Assembly (NCBI RefSeq): GCF_003026475.1
Contig: NZ_PYMC01000006.1
Span: 175,052 to 239,051, forward strand
Length of the DNA: 64,000 nt
From: Photobacterium lipolyticum
GTDB taxonomy: Bacteria > Pseudomonadota > Gammaproteobacteria > Enterobacterales > Vibrionaceae
Reading direction: 5' to 3'
The position numbers were made by a program, and so were the translations under genes. Every line of letters starts with the position of its first letter. Position 1 is the first letter of the stretch. This document shows positions 7,869-16,855 of this stretch, piece after piece. The notes beneath the pieces were generated by a model. That model saw only the letters and a program-made list of their open reading frames with translations, made no database searches and had not been told where the DNA came from.

Positions 7869-9623
7869 TTAAGCATGTTGAGAGCTTAACTCGAACTTCT
7901 TGATCTTGCGGTACAACGTAGCAATGCCTATTCCTAACTCTTCGGCGACTAACTTACGATTACCTAAGCGATTAATCGCCTCTTCGATGCGAATTTTTTC
8001 CATCTCTTCGAGGCTCATAATACTGTCATCAATATTGTGCTGTTCGCTGCGTTTCTCACAAGCTGTACGTTCAAAATAAGGTGGCAGTAAATCTACATCG
8101 ATCATATCTCCGGCAGGTACAACATTCACCAGGTACTCGATTAAGTTGCTGAGCTCCCGTACATTACCCGGCCAGTTATAGCTATTTAGCCGGGTCATGA
8201 CATTGGGTGTGATACCCGGATAACCAACACCAATTTTCCGGGTGTGGATATCAAGGAAGTAATGCACCAGTATGTCGACATCTCCCTGACGATCTTTAAG
8301 TGGCGGAAGATGAATTGGAATGACATTCAGTCGATAATATAGATCTTCACGGAACTTGTTGGTCGCGATCATTTCAGAAAAATCACGGTTCGTCGCTGAA
8401 ATTACCCGAATGTCGACGGGAACGGCAATGTTGGAACCAATCGGCATGACTTCGCGTTCTTCAAGAACACGCAGCAGTTTGGCCTGCAACGTCATCGACA
8501 TGTCGCCAATTTCATCTAAGAACAGAGTGCCTTTATTCGCTGCCTGGATCAGGCCGGTCTTACCTTTATTGGATGCGCCGGTAAAGGCACCTCTAACATA
8601 GCCGAACAGTTCACTTTCAAGCAGCTGATCTGGAATTGCGGCGCAGTTGATAGCAACAAAGGGTTTATCGTTGCGATCACTCAGATTATGCACCGCGTGG
8701 GCGATGACTTCTTTACCTGTCCCGCTTTCACCGTTAATTAATACACTTGAAGGGCTTGTGGCAATACGACTGATCAATGTTTTTAGTGTCTGCATTTGCT
8801 TGCATTCGCCAATGACGCTGCGCAATTGTTGTGACGGTTTGCCAATTTCAAAAGACGTATTGGGCTGGTAGAAAGCCATTAAAAATAGCTGGTGACCGTG
8901 AATATCATGGAATTGGCCGACAACCAGCTCCTGACGTTCGCCTAATGAAATAATATGTTGCTGATGGCCTTTTAGTTCATTGTTATGGAAAGACAATGGC
9001 TGAATATTGACCGAGATCTGAGCTAATTCGTCGCGGGAAATGTTCAGGTTATTCAAAGCCGGATCGTTGCCGTATTTCACTCGGCTATTGTCATCAAGTA
9101 CCAGTACGCCCTGATCCATATTTTCAATCAGGCTGGTAAATACTTTACTCAGCCCATTATCGGTGTCTCCTGACTCCAGCACTTTAGAGACGAAAATTTG
9201 AGAAATATGCCGGATATAGTCAGAGAATAACTGGACGTTTTCTTTAATCTTTTCTCGTGACTCTTCAGTAAACGCTACCAGACTAATCACACCGATGCAT
9301 CGGTCTTCGAGCATAATAGGCACGCCTAAAAAGGCGGTTTCACGGCAACTTTCTTTATTGGAGCAGCCATCACATATAGGATCGGTCCGCGACTTGACTA
9401 CAACTTTTTCCTGATGGGTTTCAAGGATATAGCGGAATATTCTTGAGGTGGTATTCAGTTTTTTTCCAAAAAACTTACTGTAAGGGCCGGTACCAGCGAT
9501 ACGAACTAGATCAGCATCAACCACTTCGGCGTCTAACTGTAAGACAGCTGAAAGCATTTGCGTGAATCGCAGTATCGTTGGCTGTAACTGCATTAATTCA
9601 GACTGGTGAAGTGTATTCAACAT
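7869..9623 (-). CDS. ygeV: Sigma54-dependent activator, YgeV-like
   Basis: 584-aa enhancer-binding protein predicted to switch on the divergent yge operon through sigma54. N-terminal GAF-like sensor (about 15-150) with a Cys cluster C84-x2-C87-x5-C93; PAS-like region about 165-255; AAA+ domain about 270-500 with Walker A GESGTGKE (298-305), the sigma54-contact loop GAFTGA (345-350) and Walker B GTLFLDEIGD (365-374); Fis-type HTH at the C-terminus (RKLVAEELGIGIATLYRKIK). Same overall plan and neighbourhood as E. coli YgeV. The Cys cluster suggests a redox, iron-sulfur or metal cue, consistent with an anaerobic pathway. Confidence 0.9.
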   Translation of the reverse strand: MLNTLHQSELMQLQPTILRFTQMLSAVLQLDAEVVDADLVRIAGTGPYSKFFGKKLNTTSRIFRYILETHQEKVVVKSRTDPICDGCSNKESCRETAFLGVPIMLEDRCIGVISLVAFTEESREKIKENVQLFSDYIRHISQIFVSKVLESGDTDNGLSKVFTSLIENMDQGVLVLDDNSRVKYGNDPALNNLNISRDELAQISVNIQPLSFHNNELKGHQQHIISLGERQELVVGQFHDIHGHQLFLMAFYQPNTSFEIGKPSQQLRSVIGECKQMQTLKTLISRIATSPSSVLINGESGTGKEVIAHAVHNLSDRNDKPFVAINCAAIPDQLLESELFGYVRGAFTGASNKGKTGLIQAANKGTLFLDEIGDMSMTLQAKLLRVLEEREVMPIGSNIAVPVDIRVISATNRDFSEMIATNKFREDLYYRLNVIPIHLPPLKDRQGDVDILVHYFLDIHTRKIGVGYPGITPNVMTRLNSYNWPGNVRELSNLIEYLVNVVPAGDMIDVDLLPPYFERTACEKRSEQHNIDDSIMSLEEMEKIRIEEAINRLGNRKLVAEELGIGIATLYRKIKKFELSSQHA

Positions 9624-9664
9624 AGTATAAATCTATTTCTAAATGAAAAGACCGTACTAACTTA

Positions 9665-9695
9665 ATCAACATTAATACTTACATCAACATTAATA
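9665..9695. repeat. Direct repeat upstream of the sigma54 activator
   Basis: ATCAACATTAATA occurs at 9665-9677 and 9683-9695, a period of 18 bp, 40-70 bp upstream of the activator start. Possible regulator half-sites on one face of the helix. Confidence 0.4.
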
Positions 9696-9804
9696 GTCAT
9701 CAGTTTGATGTGCATCAGGATTTTATGGTGGAATTGAGATGTGCGATAGGAATTGATAGGTAGATCACACCCAGATATCAATATGATAAACCGACGTCGA
9801 GTCG

Positions 9805-9842
9805 CTATCATTTTGGTCGCTATCTCTGATAGTCAATGATAG
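9805..9842. promoter_or_regulatory. Nested palindrome, candidate upstream activating sequence
   Basis: CTATCATT (9805-9812) pairs with AATGATAG (9835-9842), and inside it CTATC (9820-9824) pairs with GATAG (9828-9832). It lies about 100 bp before the sigma54 promoter at 9941, the normal distance for an enhancer-binding protein. The likely binder is the activator encoded next door. The rest of 9624-10079 shows no gene. Confidence 0.5.
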
Positions 9843-9940
9843 TAATGATTGAGATAAAGAATACGCAGATAAAAACACTGAACACTTCAAGTGCTTGTTT
9901 TATAGTGAAAAAATATTTTTTCCATTTTTACTTCTGTAAT

Positions 9941-9956
9941 TGGCATAGTTATTGGA
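9941..9956 (+). promoter_or_regulatory. Sigma54 (-24/-12) promoter of the yge operon
   Basis: TGGCAT-N5-TTGGA: the -24 element is a full match over TGGCA, and the -12 element differs from TTGCA by one base. Spacing between the GG and the -12 GG dinucleotide is the required 10 nt. Predicted start site is near 9967, giving a leader of about 110 nt before ygeW. Confidence 0.7.
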
Positions 9957-10039
9957 TTAAGAGAATCAGACGTCTGTTATGACCCTACAGACTTTTCCAG
10001 CCACGGGCTTAATAACGAATTTCTAACCTGATAACAGAC

Positions 10040-10068
10040 TAATAACTGGCTATCGAATTAATAACTGG
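10040..10068 (+). repeat. TAATAACTGG direct repeats in the ygeW leader
   Basis: TAATAACTGG at 10040-10049 and 10059-10068, with weaker TAATAAC/GATAAC copies near 10010 and 10030. They fall after the predicted start site, so they would be in the mRNA leader. Confidence 0.35.
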
Positions 10069-10079
10069 GAAGAATAAAA

Positions 10080-11267
10080 ATGAAAAGCATCAATGAACTA
10101 ATCAAGGAAATCAATGAACTAAAGTCAGAACTTCATAATAAAGATTTCCTATTAACCTGGGAACAGAGCCCTGAAGAATTGGAGCGTGTATTAAAAACAG
10201 CGCAGGTTTTAAAAGCAATGCGCCAGGAAAATATCGCAACCAACGTCTTCAAAAATGGTCTAGGTATTTCGCTATTCCGCGATAATTCAACCCGTACTCG
10301 TTTCTCTTACGCTTCGGCAATTAATATGCTGGGCCTCGCTCAGCAAGATCTTGACGAAGGTAAATCACAAATCGCTCACGGCGAAACCGTGCGTGAAACA
10401 GCAAACATGATTTCATTCTGTGCCGATGCCATTGGTATCCGTGATGATATGTATTTAGGTGCCGGTAATGCTTACATGCGTGAAGTCGGTGAAGCGTTAG
10501 ATGAAGGTGTGAAAGAGGGCGTACTGCCTAATCGTCCGGCATTGGTTAACCTTCAGTGCGATATTGACCACCCAACACAGTCCATGGCTGATCTCGCCTG
10601 GTTGGAAGAGCATTTTGGTGACCTCAAGAAGTTGAAGGGCAAGAAAATTGCGATGACTTGGGCCTACTCGCCAAGCTACGGCAAACCACTTTCTGTGCCA
10701 CAAGGCATTATCGGGCTGATGACTCGCTTTGGTATGGACGTGACGCTTGCGCACCCTGAAGGCTATGATCTTATTCCTGAAGTTGTCGAACAAGCACGCC
10801 AAAATGCAGAAGCATCTGGTGGTAGCTTTACTCAGGTTGCTTCAATGGAAGAAGCATTTAAAGATGCTGATATTGTTTATCCAAAATCATGGGCACCTTA
10901 TCAGGTTATGGAGCGTCGTACCGAGCTACTTCGTGCCAATGACCATGACGGCCTGAAAGCGCTTGAGCAAGAATGTCTGGCTCAGAATGCCAACCACAAA
11001 GACTGGCACTGCACTGAAGAAATGATGAAGCACACCAAAGATGGTGAAGCGTTGTACATGCACTGCTTACCTGCTGATATCACAGGTGTTTCTTGTAAAG
11101 AAGGAGAAGTCGAAGAATCTGTATTCGAAAAATACCGCATCGCGACTTACAAAGAAGCCAGCTGGAAGCCATATGTGATTGCGGCCATGATCATGAACCG
11201 CAAGTACCAGGAACCAGGTGCCGTACTGCAACAGCTGCTTGATGAGTACGAAAAGCGCGTTAAATAA
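10080..11267 (+). CDS. ygeW: Knotted carbamoyltransferase YgeW
   Basis: 395-aa member of the aspartate/ornithine carbamoyltransferase superfamily; E. coli YgeW is nearly the same length. The carbamoyl-phosphate site is visible as the STRTR-like FRDNSTRTRFSYASAI (about residues 62-77), and the HPTQSMADL motif and HCLPADITGVSCKEGEVEESVF segment are present. It probably works in the direction that releases carbamoyl phosphate from a ureido intermediate for the carbamate kinase downstream. First gene after the sigma54 promoter; the ribosome site is weak (GGGAAG). Confidence 0.93.
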   Translation: MKSINELIKEINELKSELHNKDFLLTWEQSPEELERVLKTAQVLKAMRQENIATNVFKNGLGISLFRDNSTRTRFSYASAINMLGLAQQDLDEGKSQIAHGETVRETANMISFCADAIGIRDDMYLGAGNAYMREVGEALDEGVKEGVLPNRPALVNLQCDIDHPTQSMADLAWLEEHFGDLKKLKGKKIAMTWAYSPSYGKPLSVPQGIIGLMTRFGMDVTLAHPEGYDLIPEVVEQARQNAEASGGSFTQVASMEEAFKDADIVYPKSWAPYQVMERRTELLRANDHDGLKALEQECLAQNANHKDWHCTEEMMKHTKDGEALYMHCLPADITGVSCKEGEVEESVFEKYRIATYKEASWKPYVIAAMIMNRKYQEPGAVLQQLLDEYEKRVK

Positions 11268-11306
11268 CTGTAATTCGCTACAGCACCTATAACAGCTAAC
11301 CCTTTC

Positions 11307-11335
11307 GCGGGGTAACAGATCCCAGTTATCCCCGC
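11307..11335 (+). promoter_or_regulatory. Hairpin between ygeW and ygeX
   Basis: GCGGGGTAAC pairs with GTTATCCCCGC with one bulged base; followed by ATTTTCTTTC. The U-tract is weak, so partial termination or mRNA processing within the operon is more likely than a full stop. Confidence 0.45.
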
Positions 11336-11369
11336 ATTTTCTTTCTATTCACATCAATGAGGTCTGGTC

Positions 11370-12575
11370 GTGTCTACATTCTCTCTAAAAATGGAGATAG
11401 CCGATAACCGCCATTATAACGGTCAGCAATCTTCTCTGTTCACCATTGATGAAGCGGAAAAAGCCCGCGCCTTCCATCAAAAAGTTGAAGGCTACCAACC
11501 AACACCGTTGCAATCACTTGACTGCTTAGCCAAAGAAATTGGTGTTGGAAAAATTCTCGTTAAAGATGAAGCATACCGCTTCGATCTCTGCGCATTTAAG
11601 ATGCTGGGTGGCGCGTATGCCATTGCCCGTCTGCTTTGTGATGAATACCAGCTTGATATCAACACGTTTGATTTTGACAAACTGAAAAACGACATCACAG
11701 AAAAAATGACCTTTGCAACAGCAACCGATGGTAACCACGGTCGCGGTGTCGCCTGGGCGGCTAATAAATTAGGTCAGAACGCTGTGGTTTATATGCCTAA
11801 AGGCGCGGCGGATGAGCGAGTAAATAATATTCGCGCACTGGGTGCAAAATGCATCGTTACTGATATGAACTACGACGACACTGTACGTTTAGCCATTAAA
11901 ACGGCAGAAGAGTGCGGTTGGAAAGTGGTGCAGGATACCGCTTGGGAAGGTTATACCAAGATCCCAACTTGGATCATGCAAGGTTACACCACCATGGCGG
12001 CAGAAGCGGTAGATCAAATGCAAAGCCAAGGCATTAACCAGCCTACTCATGTCTTCTTGCAAGCCGGTGTCGGTGCCATGGCGGGTGGGGTACTGGGTTA
12101 TCTCTGCGACAAGTTTGGGGCGGACAACCTGCATTCTGTCGTGGTTGAACCGGATCAGGCTGACTGTATTTACCGTTCTGGTATCAGCGCAGACGGCGGC
12201 ATGGTCAACGTTGACGGCGATCTTGCCACCATCATGGTTGGTTTAGCGTGTGGCGAACCAAATCCGCTCGGCTGGCCAGTACTACGCGACTGTAGTACCC
12301 AGTTTGTCTCCTGCCAGGATAACGTAGCTGCGCTTGGTATGCGTGTTCTCGGCAATCCGTTAGGTTCTGACCCTCGTGTTGTATCCGGTGAATCCGGCGC
12401 GGTGGGAGCAGGCTTGCTAGCTGCTATATATTACCATCCGCAGCGCGAAGAACTGATGGCAAAAATGGGGCTGACAAAAGACTCCGTTGTGCTGCTGATC
12501 AACACCGAAGGCGACACCGATCCAGTCCATTACCGTGAAGTTGTGTGGGAAGGTAAGCACCCAACAACAGCTTAG
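11370..12575 (+). CDS. ygeX: 2,3-diaminopropionate ammonia-lyase
   Basis: PLP enzyme (fold type II) that converts 2,3-diaminopropionate to pyruvate and two ammonia. 401 aa, very like E. coli YgeX along its whole length. The PLP lysine lies in AFKMLGGAYAIA (about residue 72-80); the phosphate-binding and substrate loops TDGNHGRGVAWAA and QAGVGAMAGGVLGYL are intact, and the C-terminal LINTEGDTDPVHYREVVWEG is conserved. It starts with GTG at 11370, fixed by the match to the family N-terminus. Its pyruvate could feed the pyruvate oxidoreductase encoded at the end of this cluster. Confidence 0.95.
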   Translation: MSTFSLKMEIADNRHYNGQQSSLFTIDEAEKARAFHQKVEGYQPTPLQSLDCLAKEIGVGKILVKDEAYRFDLCAFKMLGGAYAIARLLCDEYQLDINTFDFDKLKNDITEKMTFATATDGNHGRGVAWAANKLGQNAVVYMPKGAADERVNNIRALGAKCIVTDMNYDDTVRLAIKTAEECGWKVVQDTAWEGYTKIPTWIMQGYTTMAAEAVDQMQSQGINQPTHVFLQAGVGAMAGGVLGYLCDKFGADNLHSVVVEPDQADCIYRSGISADGGMVNVDGDLATIMVGLACGEPNPLGWPVLRDCSTQFVSCQDNVAALGMRVLGNPLGSDPRVVSGESGAVGAGLLAAIYYHPQREELMAKMGLTKDSVVLLINTEGDTDPVHYREVVWEGKHPTTA

Positions 12576-12702
12576 TTACTAGCAGAATCCAATAACAATT
12601 TGCGAGCTCGGTTTTGTCATCGTGTAAACAGGGCTTCAGGTCTTAAAGACAAAAATATCATGTCGGGTGTGATGACCACCATCCGACCTAAGGAGAATTA
12701 AA

Positions 12703-13923
12703 ATGACAATGAACATCCCTTTCAACACTGTCCTAGAAAAAGCCCAAGAATATAAAGCGGATATGAGCCGTTTTCTGCGCGATATGATTGCGATTCCAAG
12801 CGAAAGCTGTGACGAAGAAAAAGTAGTACTGCGCATTAAAGAAGAAATGGAAAAAGTGGGTTTCGACAAAGTAGAAATCGACCCAATGGGTAACGTATTG
12901 GGCTGGATCGGTCATGGTCCGCATCTTATTGCGATGGATGCACACATCGATACCGTCGGTGTCGGCAACATGGATAACTGGGAATTTGACCCGTATCAGG
13001 GCATGGAAGACGATGAAATCATCGGTGGTCGTGGTGCGTCAGATCAGGAAGGCGGCATGGCATCTATGGTCTACGCCGGTAAGATCATCAAAGATCTGGG
13101 TCTTGAAGACGAATATACCTTACTGGTAACAGGTACGGTTCAGGAAGAAGACTGCGATGGTCTTTGTTGGCAGTACATCATTGAAGAAAGCAAAATCCGT
13201 CCTGAGTTCGTGGTATCAACAGAGCCGACAGATTGCCAAATCTATCGTGGTCAGCGTGGCCGTATGGAAATTCGTGTTGATGTTGCCGGCGTGAGCTGTC
13301 ACGGCTCTGCACCAGAGCGTGGTGATAACGCTATCTTTAAGATGGGTCCAATTCTTAACCAACTTGAAGGGCTTTCTCATAACCTTAAAGATGACGAATT
13401 CCTGGGTAAAGGCACACTAACCGTGTCTGAAATTTTCTTCACCTCACCAAGCCGTTGTGCAGTGGCAGACAGCTGTGCAGTGTCTATTGACCGTCGCTTA
13501 ACTTGGGGCGAAACATGGGAAGGTGCATTAGACGAAATTCGTGCGTTACCAGCGGTAAAAGAAGCTAACGCAGTTGTTTCTATGTACGAATATAACCGTC
13601 CTGCTTACACCGGATTGGTATACCCAACTGAGTGCTACTTCCCGACTTGGTTAATTGATGAAGAGCATGTGGCGACTAAAACGCTGGAAGCATCTTATGA
13701 GCTTCTGTTCGACAAGAAACCAACAGTTGATAAGTGGACGTTCTCAACGAACGGCGTTTCTATCATGGGCCGCTACGGCATTCCAGTGATTGGCTTCGGT
13801 CCGGGTAAAGAGCCAGAAGCACACGCGCCAAACGAGAAAACATGGAAAGACCACTTGGTGACATGTGCTGCTATGTACGCTGTGATCCCGCAGATGTACC
13901 TGAAGCAATTAGATGAAAAGTAA
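12703..13923 (+). CDS. ygeY: M20-family metallohydrolase YgeY
   Basis: 406-aa zinc amidohydrolase/peptidase of the ArgE/DapE group, predicted to hydrolyse an acyl or carbamoyl derivative in the same pathway. Metal-site motifs are seen in [12 protein letters not shown] (His and Asp), [27 protein letters not shown] (catalytic Glu pair) and the C-terminal [16 protein letters not shown] strong AAGGAG sits 7 bases before ATG 12703. A short inverted repeat (GTCGG/CCGAC at 12662-12687) lies just ahead of it. YgeY is a standard member of the ygeWXY-hyuA set. Confidence 0.92.
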   Translation: MTMNIPFNTVLEKAQEYKADMSRFLRDMIAIPSESCDEEKVVLRIKEEMEKVGFDKVEIDPMGNVLGWIGHGPHLIAMDAHIDTVGVGNMDNWEFDPYQGMEDDEIIGGRGASDQEGGMASMVYAGKIIKDLGLEDEYTLLVTGTVQEEDCDGLCWQYIIEESKIRPEFVVSTEPTDCQIYRGQRGRMEIRVDVAGVSCHGSAPERGDNAIFKMGPILNQLEGLSHNLKDDEFLGKGTLTVSEIFFTSPSRCAVADSCAVSIDRRLTWGETWEGALDEIRALPAVKEANAVVSMYEYNRPAYTGLVYPTECYFPTWLIDEEHVATKTLEASYELLFDKKPTVDKWTFSTNGVSIMGRYGIPVIGFGPGKEPEAHAPNEKTWKDHLVTCAAMYAVIPQMYLKQLDEK

Positions 13924-13965
13924 TCAGCATTGTTGGTGAGTAGCCGACATTGATACCGACTTCCG

Positions 13966-14033
13966 TCCCGAGGGTGCCAGCTCGCTCTGCCTGAGAGCTG
14001 GCCACATATCCCCCTCGGGATGGCTTTTGTTTT
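13966..14033 (+). terminator. Two-tier stem-loop with U-run after ygeY
   Basis: Outer stem TCCCGAGGG (13966-13974) / CCCTCGGGA (14012-14020), inner stem GCCAGCTC (13976-13983) / GAGCTGGC (13995-14002), then TTTTGTTTT at 14025-14033. It is shaped like an intrinsic terminator with an elaborate hairpin. Either a partial terminator inside the operon or a regulated attenuator. Confidence 0.6.
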
Positions 14034-14036
14034 AAC

Positions 14037-14129
14037 CGCAATATCTTTGCTATTCCGTTTAATAACCGAGTTGGAATTTGGCCAGCCAACAGCACACTTT
14101 CCTATTTGTTATTAAACGAAATAGTTGCG
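14037..14129 (+). other. Long inverted repeat upstream of hyuA
   Basis: CTATTCCGTTTAATAAC (14050-14066) and GTTATTAAACGAAATAG (14108-14124) match at 16 of 17 positions, extended after a bulge by CGCAA/TTGCG. The 41-nt loop contains a second stem GTTGG/CCAAC. Could be a structured leader RNA or a DNA operator. It lies 60 bp before hyuA. Confidence 0.55.
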
Positions 14130-14188
14130 ATTAAACCGCGACATATGTGATTTGATTTTCAAGTATAGATAAAGCGAAGGATAGCGTT

Positions 14189-15634
14189 ATGGTGCAGAGT
14201 GATCATTCCCCGATGGATACTGGTAATACTAAGGCCAGCGCTACCTTAATTAAGCATGGCATCGTGGTTGATGCGCATAGCGAAACCAACCAGGAAATTC
14301 TTATTGTCGATGGCAAGATTGCTCAAATTGCACCGTCAATAAGTGACTATCCTGCTGAGACGAAGATTATTGATGCTTCTGGTATGTACGTCATGCCAGG
14401 TGGTATTGATGTCCATACCCACTTTAATATTGATGTGGGCTTCGCTCGCAGTTGCGATGATTTTTATACTGGCACCCGTTCAGCTGCATGTGGTGGCACT
14501 ACCATGATCATCGATCATATGGGGTTTGGGCCAAAGGGCTGTAACCTTCACCACCAACTCAATGTCTATAAAGAGAGTGCCAAAGATAAAGCGGTTATTG
14601 ACTACAGCTTTCATGGCGTCATCCAGCACGTTAATGACGAGATCCTGGAAGAAATGGCCTCCATGGTTGAACAGGAAGGGATCTCCAGCTTTAAGCTCTA
14701 TCTCACCTATGGTTACAAGCTGGATGACGAATCAGCACTGCGGGCGCTGACCCGATTGAATCAGGTAAACGCCTTAACCACGGTTCACCCGGAAAATGAT
14801 GCTGCGATAGCACTTCGGCGTACACAGCTGCTTGAAGCCGGTAAAACCGCCCCGAAATACCATGCCATCAGCCGCCCTTTAGAATGCGAAGCAGAAGCCA
14901 TTGGCAGAATGATCAATCTGGCCCGGCTGGCTGATGACGCACCGCTTTACATCGTTCACTTATCTAACGGCTTAGGTCTGGATTACATTCGTCTAGCTCA
15001 GCGTAACGGCCAACCTGTCTGGGCTGAAACCTGCCCGCAATATCTGCTGCTTGATGATAGCTGCTATGAGCAGGAAGATGCGCTGAAATTTATCCTCAGC
15101 CCGCCATTACGCCCGAAAGAAGAGTTGGAAAAACTGTGGGCGGGATTAATCGATGGCAGCATTGATACGGTCGCAACCGATCATTGCTCGTTCACTTACC
15201 AGACCCAGAAACAGCGTGGTAAAGATAATTTTACCGCTTGCCCGAATGGAATGCCGGGAGTCGAAACCCGAATGCCGCTGTTGTTTTCTGAAGGCGTAAT
15301 GAAAGGGCGTATCAGCCCAAGCCGTTTTGTTGAACTAACCAGTTATATGCCAGCCAGACTCTTTGGTATCTATCCGCAAAAAGGGTGTCTGGCAGCCGGT
15401 TCTGATGCTGATTTAGTGCTGTTTGATCCGAAACAGCAAGTCACCGTCAGCCACGATTTATTGCACGACAATACCGATTATACCCCGTATGAAGCAATGC
15501 AAAGCCATGGCTGGCCAGTAATGACCATCAGCTGTGGCGAGGTGGTGTCGTGCAATGGCGAATTTATGGGGAAAGCCGGGAATGGCCGCTTTATTCGCCG
15601 TGATCCTTTTCTTCGGCAGAAGCTGGAAGGCTAA
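14189..15634 (+). CDS. hyuA: Dihydropyrimidinase/hydantoinase family hydrolase HyuA
   Basis: Cyclic amidohydrolase that opens hydantoin or dihydropyrimidine-type rings. 481 aa, about 20 longer than E. coli HyuA at the N-terminus. Metal ligands are visible in GGIDVHTHFNIDVG (HxH), the carboxylated Lys lies in SSFKLYLTYGYK, then TTVHPEND, LYIVHLSNGLGLDY and VATDHCSF. Residues CGGTTMIIDHM and the C-terminal GKAGNGRFIRR also match the enteric HyuA group. It is followed 38 bp later by the carbamate kinase, as in E. coli (hyuA-yqeA). The start is the ATG after AAGGA. Confidence 0.94.
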   Translation: MVQSDHSPMDTGNTKASATLIKHGIVVDAHSETNQEILIVDGKIAQIAPSISDYPAETKIIDASGMYVMPGGIDVHTHFNIDVGFARSCDDFYTGTRSAACGGTTMIIDHMGFGPKGCNLHHQLNVYKESAKDKAVIDYSFHGVIQHVNDEILEEMASMVEQEGISSFKLYLTYGYKLDDESALRALTRLNQVNALTTVHPENDAAIALRRTQLLEAGKTAPKYHAISRPLECEAEAIGRMINLARLADDAPLYIVHLSNGLGLDYIRLAQRNGQPVWAETCPQYLLLDDSCYEQEDALKFILSPPLRPKEELEKLWAGLIDGSIDTVATDHCSFTYQTQKQRGKDNFTACPNGMPGVETRMPLLFSEGVMKGRISPSRFVELTSYMPARLFGIYPQKGCLAAGSDADLVLFDPKQQVTVSHDLLHDNTDYTPYEAMQSHGWPVMTISCGEVVSCNGEFMGKAGNGRFIRRDPFLRQKLEG

Positions 15635-15672
15635 AGAGCCGGATACATAAACTTATAAATAAAGGAGTCAAC

Positions 15673-16575
15673 ATGAAACCGACAGCTGTCGTTGCGTTAG
15701 GCGGAAATGCACTTTTACGTCGCGGTGATGCGCCGAGCTTTGAAAACCAATTGGCTAATATCAAAATTGCCGCCAAAGCCATAGCCGAAATTGCGCGAGA
15801 ATACCGTGTTGCTATTGTGCATGGAAATGGCCCGCAAGTAGGATTGTTAGCATTACAGAATCTTGCTTACGATAAAGTAGCGCCATATCCGTTAGATGTC
15901 CTTGGGGCGGAAAGTGAAGGCATGATCGGGTATATGCTGGCCCAAGAGCTGCAAAACCTGATGCCGGAGACTCAGGTCGCGAGTTTGTTAACGCGTATCG
16001 AAGTCGATGCTGATGATCCGAGCATGCTCGATCCCACCAAATTTGTCGGCCCTGTTTATAACGAAGACGAAGCCGGTATTTTAGCTGAAGCCAATAATTG
16101 GGTCATGAAGCGTGATGGTGAGTTTTTACGCCGCGTTGTGCCATCGCCGAAACCAATGAATATTCTCGACAAAACGTCTATTGATACCCTGCTCGATGCC
16201 GGACAAATGGTTATTTGCTGTGGCGGCGGGGGGATCCCTGTATGTCGCTCAGACTTCGGTTATCAGGGCGTAGAAGGAGTGATTGATAAAGATCTGTCCG
16301 CGACGTTACTGGCGAAACAGTTAAATGCCGACAAGCTGCTGATCCTGACCGATGCGGATGCTGTTTATCTTGATTGGGGAACAGATCAGCAACGTGCGCT
16401 GCGTTCAGCGACACCGGCTGAGCTTAGCGAATATGAATTCCCTGCCGGCTCGATGGGGCCGAAAGTTGAGGCCGCCGCTGAATTTGCCCAGTTTGGCGGT
16501 CGAGCGTATATCGGCGCGTTAGAACAAGGCCTCGATGTGCTGGCTGAAAAAGCAGGAACCTGTGTAGCGGTTTAA
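15673..16575 (+). CDS. yqeA: Carbamate kinase (YqeA/ArcC type)
   Basis: Makes ATP from carbamoyl phosphate and ADP, releasing ammonia and CO2; the energy-conserving step for the carbamoyl group released by YgeW. 300 aa, a normal length. The amino acid kinase fold is shown by VVALGGNALLRRGD, VAIVHGNGPQVGLLALQN, VICCGGGGIPVC, VIDKDLSATLLA, LLILTDADAVYLDWG and SMGPKVEAAAEFA. Strong ribosome site (AAAGGAG). Last gene of the ygeWXY-hyuA group. Confidence 0.94.
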   Translation: MKPTAVVALGGNALLRRGDAPSFENQLANIKIAAKAIAEIAREYRVAIVHGNGPQVGLLALQNLAYDKVAPYPLDVLGAESEGMIGYMLAQELQNLMPETQVASLLTRIEVDADDPSMLDPTKFVGPVYNEDEAGILAEANNWVMKRDGEFLRRVVPSPKPMNILDKTSIDTLLDAGQMVICCGGGGIPVCRSDFGYQGVEGVIDKDLSATLLAKQLNADKLLILTDADAVYLDWGTDQQRALRSATPAELSEYEFPAGSMGPKVEAAAEFAQFGGRAYIGALEQGLDVLAEKAGTCVAV

Positions 16576-16777
16576 GTTTTGTGTGAAATGTGGCTATTCA
16601 TCTCGTTGCGGTTTAATGAAACACCTTAGACTTGAACAGCTACACTTTTTATGGAAAAAATATTCATCGTTTAAATTGTCGACATCTACGCTACAAAGCA
16701 GCACTAAGAAATCCACACCCAAAAGCTAGTCCGATGTACCGACAAAGCAGAAGAACAGACAAAAAGCGATGTGAAAC

Positions 16778-16823
16778 AGCAAGCTTCTCATAACAATGGA
16801 ATGAGTGGCTTGCTCTTTATTGT
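16778..16823 (+). promoter_or_regulatory. Hairpin with U-rich tail between carbamate kinase and GltD-like gene
   Basis: AGCAAGC pairs with GCTTGCT (16808-16814) and CTCAT with ATGAG inside it, followed by CTTTATTGT. It lies just 40 nt before the next start. Reads as a terminator of the upstream unit or an attenuator of the gltD-like/nifJ pair. Confidence 0.5.
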
Positions 16824-16855
16824 GCCTCTTGGCACTTAGAGAAAGGTAGAGCATT

